Positions 56,496 to 64,000 of a DNA stretch of 64,000 nt are shown here, one piece after another. Made by a program: the position numbers and the translations under genes. The stretch's first letter is position 1, and every line of letters begins with the position of its first letter. The DNA lies in NCBI RefSeq assembly GCF_027942865.1, contig NC_134522.1, positions 32,852,349 to 32,916,348 on the forward strand, written 5' to 3'. Origin of the DNA: Odontesthes bonariensis. Taxonomy: Eukaryota; Chordata; Actinopteri; Atheriniformes; Atherinopsidae. The notes below the pieces were generated by a model. That model saw only the letters and a list, made by a program, of their open reading frames with translations, had not been told where the DNA came from and did not search any database.

Positions 56496-56940
56496 TGTAG
56501 TAAATTTGAGAGAAGGTCGCCGAGCCGATGTAGAAAATGAGTGATGAAGAAGGCTGATGACACGGACGTAGTCGAACAAAGAAATCTTTATTTCTGTCGT
56601 CAGGTCCGTTTCAATTACAGAAAAGATGCATCTTCTGGGAGAGTCTGTGTCAATTCGCCAAAATGGAAAACCCTCTGCCTTGGAGAGAAAGTCCCTCACT
56701 TCTTAAAGGCTATTCAAGGCCACTTGTCCAGGCGTAAAGCCAAGAGATATGGTCTGACTTTAAGGATGTCTCCTATCAAATCTACCTTATTTGGTCATGT
56801 TAAGTATTTATTTTCCAGTGTATCTCAGTGCCTTGCACGGAGGCGCGCACAACAATTATGCACTTGAAACTATCCAGCTTTGTACTCAAATGAACTCAGT
56901 AAGGCCTGTTCCTCCATTTTGTATGATTCCATACACTTCA
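56496..56940 (-). repeat. 5' LTR of the endogenous retrovirus
   Basis: 445 bp, the same length as the 3' LTR, with about five single-base differences and no indels. It contains the same AATAAAGATT and ends TTTACTACA. Confidence 0.9.
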
Positions 56941-57112
56941 GTGGCTCAAAAAGATGCAGCAGTATAGAACTATGTTGAAAGAACAGTGTGTGACATCTGA
57001 AGATCTGGCTAAAGCAGAGCATTTCATTATTCAGTTTGAACAACATCACAGGTTTGGTCCTGAGATCAGCTCACTCAGAGCCAACAAGACCATCTCTGAA
57101 GACAGTCAGCTG
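56941..57112 (+). pseudogene. BEL/Pao linker between RNase H and integrase
   Basis: The frame reads QWLKKMQQYRTML, AKAEHFIIQFEQHH and ISSLRANKTI, the helical region that precedes integrase in BEL/Pao pol. It shows that the provirus sits inside BEL pol. Confidence 0.75.
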
Positions 57113-57202
57113 CAGTAGCGGCTCGTGGTCTGGAAAATAGGCGGGGCAGATGATCTGCGTTATCAAAATGCAAGCTTTTATGGAGCATAGGCAATAGGCC
57201 AA

Positions 57203-58516
57203 CAGGGTTGGGGAGTAACGGATTACATGTAACGGAGTTACGGTAAAAGGATACAAAATAAAAGTAACTGTAATCCGTTACAGTACAAGCAAAAAAGATG
57301 TACTTAGATTACAGTTACATTCAGTGAGAATGGGGGTTACTTAAGGATTATAATTTGTGCGAGGTTGCAGTGACAGAAGTACAGAGCGGCAGGGTCGGAC
57401 TGGGGAAAAAAATCGGCCCTGGCAATTTTCCCCGGGACCAGCCCCCCCTCAGTATTAATTAGTATCTCCAATCTAATTAAATAAAAATAAAAAAACGAGC
57501 ACAGACCGCTCATACAGTCAATGGCATGTACCCATAGAAAAAATACACACTCACTCACACGTCACACAACCTGACTATCGACTGCTAACAACCATGATCA
57601 GTAACCTACACAAACCCAGACACATAATGGCTCGGCGGCCAGCAATCGGATAAACCAAAGAAGTGAATCAATCCTGTGAAAGAATGAAAACAAGTGAATG
57701 AAACCAGCACTCACCCATTATGAAGTTAACTATGCCAGCCCCTCCATACTCTTGCCCCTGCTCAGCCAACTCCTTGACGTCGGGTATGGTTGGTAACGTT
57801 ATGGCGGCTAGCATTAGCAACGAGGCTGCTAGGCTTGCTAAATCGGTAAGCATTAGGCTACTGAAGAAAGCTAGTCTTTTTAGCTACGTTATATTATCAT
57901 CTTTCTTCTCGGCTATAAGTTAACCTTTGTTTACGGCCACTGGCCCTGACCTGACGCCCTAGCTGTCAAATCACCGGAAGTTTTCACCGGAAGTACTGGC
58001 ACACACACACAAGCAAGGGTGTGCAAAGAAAAATAAAATGTGATGTAAAAGTCTTACTTTGCTTATTTATTACTAAAGTAGAGCACTTCATTGTCATTGC
58101 ACATGTATTAATGAAATGCAGTTTGGCATCTTATCAAGTGTAACGCGTGCAGATTGTATAGCATGCAGTATTTAGAGATAAAATGCAGTTATTTACAGCT
58201 AGTGTAAGGAAAGATGGTTAATAGATATGTGCAGAATAGATCAATTACCTAGGGAAATGCATGTATGTGCAGAGAATGTATAATGTAGTTATGGCAGTAC
58301 AATGAAAAGAAAAATAGCATGGTATAAATAAGTGTGATAAATACAGATGGAATCATACAGATAATAGGCTACCATAAATAGGTAAAAGTAATCCAAAAGT
58401 AATTAGTTACATTACTTTTTTTAAGTAATCCAAAAAGTTACACTACAATTACATTTTAAACAAGGTAACTTGTAACTGTAACGGATTACATTTTTAAAGT
58501 AACTTACCCAACACTG
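57203..58516. mobile_element. hAT-type element, 1.3 kb (nested)
   Basis: The ends CAGGGTTGGGGAGTAACGGA and AAGTAACTTACCCAACACTG form inverted termini. The perfect 8-bp duplication is TAGGCCAA (57195-57202, 58517-58524). The termini are rich in GTAACGGATTACA motifs, a common fish repeat type. It contains a further repeat at 57390-58000. Confidence 0.92.
57390..58003. repeat. Copy of the CAGGGTCGGACTGGG repeat
   Basis: This is the inverse copy of about 50940-51586. It starts CAGGGTCGGACTGGGG, which looks like a hAT terminus. Third level of nesting inside the two hAT elements. Confidence 0.75.
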
Positions 58517-58524
58517 TAGGCCAA

Positions 58525-59500
58525 TAGTCTATGCAACCATACGCAGGGGGGGGGGGGGGTGCGCACTCGCATAAAAGTCTGCCATACAACAAACACAAAA
58601 GCCACGTGAAAATGAGCGAAGAGAAAGTTTGTGAAAGGAATTAATACTGCCTATGTTTCAATTAGAGGGAAACTTGTCGCAAAGCATTGCATGGCTAATT
58701 TCATGGCACAATTCAGATGCGCCTTGCTGGACTCGTGTTTTTTTGCCTTTTCCGAAAAATGCTTCATGTCACACACACCGACAGTGCTCCAACCTAAGCT
58801 AGCAGACAAGTAACCTACTGTACATGTACGAAGCTGTCAACACATTGTTTACTGTCTCAACATTGCTTTGCTCATCAAGCTAAGATATTTCATTAAATCA
58901 CTCCCAGTTTCCCATTTTGCAAAGACTTCGTTCACAATCACTTAAACTTTGTAAGATAGCAACTATAAAGTAAAATCTTTACCTACCACAAACGTGAATC
59001 CGGATTAAACAGCCAATATCCTTCATCAAATCCGACATAGTTATCCGTTTTATCCAACAAGTTTGTAGGGGAATTTGGCGGCACTAAAGTTCCCACTGGC
59101 TAGATGGGCGGAGTAATATTTCTTAAACCCTTTGAGTCCTTTCCATGTCCAGGGCAGATCATCCACCTGCCCCAATAGCATCTATACAGGCGCGCTAAAT
59201 GTTACATGATATTATGCTACGTAGGGGCCTACAGTGATTCTGATTGGTAGAATGTGCTCGAGAGTTCGGCGGGGCCGGGCTTAGCTGAGAGCAGACCAGG
59301 CATCTGCCCTGGCCAGTGGCCATAGATCTAACGTTAAGCAGCCACACTGGAGGTAGGCTATATTTCAGCGAAAATAAAAACAGATTCCACTCGCAAAGTC
59401 CGTCACAAGCCACAATATGGTGTAATACGATTCCCACTGTGATTGAAGTTGAAATAAATATTTTATCTATAATTTATAATTATCTATATTTTATCTATAA
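58525..59500. other. Right part of the outer hAT, no gene
   Basis: It includes a G run near 58547 and otherwise short frames without domains. Confidence 0.5.
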
Positions 59501-59565
59501 AAGAAAGGTTGGGGTGTGGAAGGCGGGGCTCTGCCCATCCTGCCCAAATACAGCGGCCGCGGCTG

Positions 59566-60801
59566 GTCAGCTGTACAGACTTGATCCAGTGGTTGACAAC
59601 GGAGTCCTCAGAGTGGGCGGACGTCTCAATAGAGCTGCTATGCCATCTGAAACTAAACATCCTGTCATTCTGCGGAAAATTATGCATGTGGCAACACTAA
59701 TACATTCACCATCTGCTTGGTCATGCAGGAAGAAAGCACATGTTGTCCAGACTGCGTCAGAGATTCTGGATAATCAATGCAAACTCTGCTGCCAGAAAAA
59801 TCCTGTCTGATTGTGTGACCTGTAGAAGAAATAGAGGAAAGCTTTTGGAACAAAAAATGGCCGACCTGCCTCAGGAAAGGGTAGCACCAGACAAAGCTCC
59901 ATTTACAGATGTTGGAGTCGATTATTTTGGCCCCATTGATATTAAAAGAGGCAGAAGTCTACTCAAACAATATGGAGTGATATTTACTTGCTTAACCAGT
60001 CGTGCTGTTCATTTGGAAGTAGCTCACACCCTTGATGCTGATTCTTGTATCAATGCAATCAGCAGATTCCTCTGTAGACGTGGTCCAGTCTCCTCCATCA
60101 GGTCAGATAATGGCACAAATTTTGTGGGAGCCAACAGAGAATTAAAAGAAAGCCTGACCGCCCTGAACCAGAGCAAAATTCAAAGAGCTCTGGTCCAGGA
60201 TGGCATAAACTGGCATTTTAATAAACCTGCAGCTTCACATCAAGGTGGGATCTGGAAGCGCTTGATTCGTTCTGTGAGAAGTGTACTCACTTCAGTTTTA
60301 AAACAGTAGATTGTGGATGATGAAACATTGCAGACTGTTTTCTGTGAGGCTGAAGCCATTTTGAATGACAGACTAATTACAATGGTCTCTGACGATCCAG
60401 AAGATTTAGAAGCCCTCACACCAAATCACATCCTGATGCTAAAGAGCAAACCTGTTATGCCACCTGGACTGTTTCAAAAACAAGACCTGTACCTCAAGCG
60501 AAGATGGAAACAAGTACAGTATATGGCTGAACTATTTTGGAAACGATGGATCTCTGAGTATTTGCCCTTAATGCAGGAAAGACAAAGGTGGATGAGACGG
60601 AGAAGAAACGTCTCTCCTGGAGATATTGTCCTGATTGCGGATGCGACTGCACCCAGAGGATGTTGGCAGATGGGGAGAGTCCTGACAGTCAAAGCTGATG
60701 CACAAGGCTTGGTTCGTTCAGTGCAACTTCAGACCAAAACCAGTGTGTTGGGGAGGCCAGTGACGAAACTCTGTCTGCTTCTGGAGGCATCTGCAGACTA
60801 A
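59566..60801 (+). pseudogene. BEL/Pao integrase, broken
   Basis: The first part (59574-59735) has GVLRVGGRLNRA and HPVILRK. A frame change near 59735 leads to LSDCVTCRR (zinc Cys pair), the catalytic Asp in VGVDYFGPI, and the second Asp in SIRSDNGTNF. At the site where BEL integrases have Glu in GGxWER the sequence reads GGIWKR. A TAG follows at 60307-60309, then the C-terminal domain continues (NDRLIT, RRRNVSPGDIVLIAD) to 60801. It is inactive three ways: frameshift, lost Glu and nonsense codon. Confidence 0.85.
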
Positions 60802-60990
60802 AGACATTTCTATTTTTCTATCATCTTCTTAATCTCTCATTTATCTGCAGGTTCATCATCAAGAAAGATGAAAGAACAAAGAAGAATTATTTAATGTCTT
60901 CGCATTTATATTAAATATCATTGAGGTTGTTAGAATAGCTCCTTTAGTTATAGATATAATTGTGATTTAATGCACAATTAGGGGCTGGAG

Positions 60991-61429
60991 TGTAGGAGCT
61001 ATTTCTTTATTTCTAGTTAAGCCATATAATTTAGATTTATTTTATATTATTTGCTTAGTTTTTGGTTGATAATTAGCATTTTTGTTTAATTTGAGTTGTT
61101 TAGGATAAATTGGTTTGTAATTAATTAAATTAATTTTTTGTTTGGGAAATGGGCGTTTCACATAAATCCTTTGGTTTTAGGGAGCTCTGGGCGCACTTGT
61201 TTTTTTTTTTACCAGTTAGCAGTTTCAGTTGTCGGTTCGTCAATCAGTGGGTGAACAGGTGAGGCAAGCAGAAGCAAGTACGGGAATCAGAGCAGGAGAG
61301 GCAAGAAGGGATCCTGCAAAGCTTGTCATGTTCTGTTTTGCCTGCAAAGTCGGAATAAACCCACGAGGAACTACATTTTGACGTTTTTGGACCTTCTTAC
61401 TGCGTAAACCAGAAACCCACAGTGCGTCA
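60991..61429 (+). repeat. BEL/Pao 3' LTR
   Basis: The purine tract AGGGGCTGGAG precedes TGTAGGAGCTATTTC, the likely LTR start. A GAATAAAC poly(A)-type signal lies near 61351. The 3' boundary near 61429 (GTGCGTCA) is a guess because no 5' LTR is available for comparison. Confidence 0.6.
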
Positions 61430-62060
61430 AGTAACTATTTGAATTATGTTTAATTTTAGTTTGATAACCTTTAAGACAAAAGTTTTTTCTTTTCTTTTAT
61501 TATTATTTTCAAAGACAAATAGTCACTACACTGACTGAAACCTTGTCTGAGGAATATTGTCCCATTCTTCTTCAGATATAGGATTAGTTCAGAGGACGTG
61601 GTGCCAAAGATTTTCAAAATTCACTTCAAATTTTGATTCAACTGACCGTAAAGTAGTTTTCTGCTTTGAGTCAATCCGTTTTAGATTGAGCTTCTTTCAC
61701 AGAGACGTCTCCAGATTTTCCAAATCATTGATGATGTTATGTACTGTAGATGGTGGAATGTTAAAAATGGAACAATTCAATGTTGAGTAACATTATAACG
61801 AAATTGCTGGATCATTTCTAGAGTTTTTTGCAGACTGCCAAACCTCTGCTCACCTTTACCTCTGAGAGACGCTGCTTCTCTAATGTTCTTTTTTATTTCC
61901 CTGTCGTTTTACAGATCTGTTACCAGTTAACCCAATGAGCTGCAACCTGTTCCTCCAGCTGTTTCTTTTTGCTTGGCTTGCTTTTCCAGCCTTTTACTCC
62001 CACCGCCCCAACTCTCTCTTTAAAGAATTTGGCTAAGTGATTATTTCTGAGCACATTTTT
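61430..62060. other. Degenerate repeat, no gene
   Basis: The phrase CCCTGTCGTTTTACAGATCT and what follows recall a common fish DNA-transposon-derived repeat, from memory only. No open frame. Confidence 0.4.
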
Positions 62061-62069
62061 TGGCATGTA

Positions 62070-62690
62070 TCAAGACTCTGTACTCGGACCTATTTTATTT
62101 GATATTTTTGCAACATTGTAATTCAGACCACATCCCTGCACCAAGTTAGCCACTTACATGGCTTCTAGTATCCCTGCTATGCAGATGATATCCAACTGTC
62201 ACACTCAATCTTGACCCATAACAACACGATTACAGCACAAACCTCAGCTTGTCTCTCTGACATCACCACATTGATGAAGGAACTCCACCTTCAACTAAAA
62301 CTCTCTGACACTGATCTGTTGGTCATAGGCCAGATAATCATTTGTCCAGTGGAACATCTGATAAAAAACTCCAATTCAACTATTTTCCAACAAACATGGT
62401 GAGAAACCCTGAAAAACGAGGCTGTGCTTGATTTAGTGGTACGGCCCATGGTCATCTCTCACCTCGACTGTTGCAGTTCTACTCCAGCAGGTGTCTCAGC
62501 ATGCACAGGGAAACACCTACACATGGTACAGAACCTGGTCAACATCAAAATAGCAAATGCCACTCCACTGCACACTGAATTCCACTGGCTACCCATGGCA
62601 GTCCACATCACATTCAAGTTATTAATGCTTCCTACAGTGTTCCTAGACTCAATGTTTCCCCAATCGCTTGCTTTTGTAATCTGACTCACA
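62070..62690 (+). pseudogene. LINE reverse transcriptase remnant
   Basis: Broken frames give QDSVLGPILF-like sequence, CYADDIQLSHS (catalytic YADD), SACLSDITTLMKELHLQL, SHLDCC and EFHWLPMAVHITFKLLML. These are the palm and thumb landmarks of L2-type LINEs. No 3' tail is seen. Confidence 0.7.
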
Positions 62691-62796
62691 GATTGTCTGA
62701 TTTTGACTCCTGCCTTGAGCACAAAGAGGTCTAGAGCTCCCCCTACAGATAGATAAAGTCAGTGATTTCCTCAGTTTGCCATGTGACCAACTGCTG

Positions 62797-62835
62797 GGTT
62801 TTTGTGCAGCTCTTTGAGTCACCTGCATCACTGTG
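62797..62835 (-). other. Consensus 23-RSS of V7
   Basis: On the minus strand: heptamer CACAGTG (62829-62835), exactly 23-bp spacer, nonamer ACAAAAACC (62797-62805). Perfect consensus. Confidence 0.95.
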
Positions 62836-63345
62836 TTGGCTCACAGCACAGAAATACACTCTGCTGTCCTGAGGCTGCAGCTTCTTTACTGTCAGAGATC
62901 CAGGCTGAGCATCCTTCTTCTCTGCTGGAAATTTGTCCTCACTGAAGCCGCTTTCATATCCATGTGGACGAGATGGAGTGGTGAAAACTATCTGCCTCAT
63001 TCCCTCCCCTGGCAGCTGTTGGTACCAGTACATCTGGAAGTAAGCAGCACCCTTAGTGTGGCTGCAGTTCATCGTGGCAAACTGACCCTCGTTCTTCCAC
63101 AGCAGAAGAGTCTGGGTCACATCACTCCCGTCAGTTAGACCTGCAGGAGTCAAAGTCACATTGTGTTACAGAAGCTCCAACAACTCTTCTGTGTGCAAAT
63201 GAAAAAGAACAACATGAAATTATGATTATGAATTAAAAGAGAAGAGAACTTCTTCTCCTTTCAGTCCTCAGCATCATCATGTGCATAAAATACCTGCAAT
63301 ACAGAGCAGAGCTGCAGAGAGTTTGATCAGAGCAGCTGGGATCAT
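62836..63345 (-). CDS. T-cell receptor V segment, complete (V7)
   Basis: The leader exon 63345-63294 encodes MIPAALIKLSAALLCIA and splices (GCAG|GTATTT) across 153 bp to the V exon 63140-62836. This has GSDVTQTLLLW, the first Cys in MNCSHTKG, YWYQQLPGE, LQPQDSRVYFC with the second Cys, and ends AVSQ at the heptamer. The exon is 305 bp, the same as V4. Open throughout, with a perfect recombination signal; the best candidate for a functional V gene in the window. TRBV-like by motif. Confidence 0.9.
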
Positions 63346-63536
63346 TATTGTGTTGGGAGAAGACTGAACTTGGAGACCACAGTCACTGTCAGTGTGTGTG
63401 ATGGCAGCTCTGACATCACAGCACAAATATGAAGACTTGCATATGGGAGTGTCACATGACTGTGAGACATTGTGAGCTTGTACTTGAGCTCCCCCTACAG
63501 GAGAGCAGATAAATACAGATGGGAACAGTGTGCAGA

Positions 63537-63575
63537 GGTTTTTGTTCAGTGTTCACATGTGTTTGGATCACTGTG
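63537..63575 (-). other. Consensus 23-RSS of V8
   Basis: Heptamer CACAGTG (63569-63575), 23-bp spacer, nonamer ACAAAAACC (63537-63545), all consensus. It flanks a V exon that is itself frameshifted. Confidence 0.95.
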
Positions 63576-63863
63576 TTGACTCACAGCACAGAAATACCAG
63601 CCTTTATCTTCTGGCTGCAGATTCTTTACTGTGAATGTTCCTCTCTCAGCTTCAGTCTTGGTGGCTGAGAATTTGTCTTTGCTGAATTCTCCAAAGTCGT
63701 GATCTATTTTAGCGGTAGTTGTGAACACGATAAGTTTCATAGTTTCTCCAGGCAGCTGTCTGTACCAGTACACCCTTTGTGTGGTTACAGTGTATTGTTG
63801 CATTTTCACCCTGCTTCTCCCACAGTATGGGAGTCTGGTAGACATCGCTTCCATCAACATGAC
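63576..63863 (-). pseudogene. T-cell receptor V exon with 17-bp deletion (V8)
   Basis: A near-identical sister of V4. The exon is 288 bp against 305 bp: 17 bp are missing near 63771-63773, between the first-Cys region (HCNHTKG) and YWYRQLPGE, causing a frameshift. The second Cys (YFCAVSQ) and the RSS are intact. Upstream, similarity to V4 breaks at about 63974, so the leader exon is not present in the window; the end of the window (AAACTTCAAACTTC) looks like a different repeat. Confidence 0.9.
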
Positions 63864-64000
63864 CTGTGAGTACAACAGAGAAAGTTACCACAAATGAGCA
63901 TTTTACCAGTTAACGGTTTCACCGGTGCAGACACCATCTAACTGCTGAAATGAATCTGCTAATAACATACTACTTTGAAGTTTGAAGTTTATTTTATTTC

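Larger units (their letters stand above)
42254..56940 (-). mobile_element. Endogenous retrovirus, 14.7 kb with two 445-bp LTRs
   Basis: Both ends are 445-bp LTRs (42254-42698, 56496-56940) in the same orientation, differing at about 5 positions. Coding remnants are on the minus strand, so the 5' LTR is at the right. A polypurine tract adjoins the 3' LTR. Coding order downstream of the 5' LTR: RNase H and integrase-end remnants, a second integrase region, then an envelope-like frame. No gag was recognised. It carries a hAT transposon, a LINE tail and a 1.5-kb element. The outer flanks (GGTAA and GTGGC) show no clean duplication. Confidence 0.85.
57113..59565. mobile_element. hAT-type element, 2.45 kb, containing another hAT
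   Basis: The ends are CAGTAGCGGCTCGTGG and the inverse-related GCGGCCGCGGCTG, with a perfect 8-bp duplication GTCAGCTG (57105-57112, 59566-59573). There is no intact transposase. It split the BEL pol. Confidence 0.88.
38140..61429 (+). mobile_element. BEL/Pao retrotransposon, 5'-truncated, split by nested insertions
   Basis: Pieces in order: protease (38140-38262), protease tail and reverse transcriptase (39871-42195), RNase H/linker (42196-42253 and 56941-57112), integrase (59566-60801), and 3' UTR and LTR (to about 61429). Between the pieces lie a Harbinger element (38263-39870), a provirus (42254-56940) and a hAT pair (57113-59565). Net BEL sequence is only about 4.6 kb of 23 kb. Confidence 0.85.

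Overview
This window looks like nuclear DNA of a ray-finned fish, probably a teleost. The evidence is T-cell-receptor variable (V) segments with vertebrate 23-type recombination signals, an intron-bearing tRNA-Leu(CAA), Rex1-like and L2-like LINEs, BEL/Pao, gypsy-like and retrovirus-like elements, and many hAT, Harbinger and TTAA-target DNA transposons. I see no ordinary multi-exon housekeeping gene. The host content is V segments and tRNA genes; nearly everything else is mobile DNA, much of it nested.

Layout. 1-4.2 kb: tRNA-Leu and tRNA-Lys in repeated blocks, a Rex1-like LINE tail, and exons resembling the P2X7 C-terminal domain and a THAP domain. 4.2-9.5 kb: a Harbinger Myb-like gene interrupted by a 4.3-kb element with 17-bp inverted termini and an 8-bp target duplication. 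9.5-18.7 kb: sparse sequence, a gypsy-like gag start split by a 1.2-kb hAT-type element, then a second gag-protease remnant on the minus strand split by a 1.8-kb LTR-like insertion. 19.1-21.9 kb: inverted copies of the tRNA blocks around a fold-back TTAA element and a 102-bp minisatellite. 21.9-28.9 kb: plus-strand V segments, mostly damaged. 28.9-33.7 kb: a nearly full-length L2-like LINE. 33.7-34.5 kb: a tandem duplication carrying initiator tRNA-Met and a tRNA-Arg fragment. 34.5-37.8 kb: two minus-strand V segments and a Rex1-like insertion. 38.1-61.4 kb: a BEL/Pao element expanded by a Harbinger element, a 14.7-kb endogenous retrovirus that itself carries an apparently intact hAT transposon, and a hAT inside another hAT. 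62.1-64 kb: a LINE reverse transcriptase remnant and two more minus-strand V segments.

How it fits together. Each V unit would be a leader exon, a short intron, a V exon and a heptamer-spacer-nonamer, rearranged by RAG to D/J segments outside the window. Nine V units or remnants are seen. Two (34.8-35.3 kb and 62.8-63.3 kb) look complete with their signals; two have a good V exon but no leader I can find; the others are broken. Several plus-strand units are inverted relatives of minus-strand ones, and paired copies carry different, sometimes complementary, lesions. I found no wholly new system. The most informative signals are the complementary V lesions, a hybrid V segment, an autonomous-looking hAT in a young provirus, and a gypsy-type primer site that matches the tRNA-Leu encoded here.
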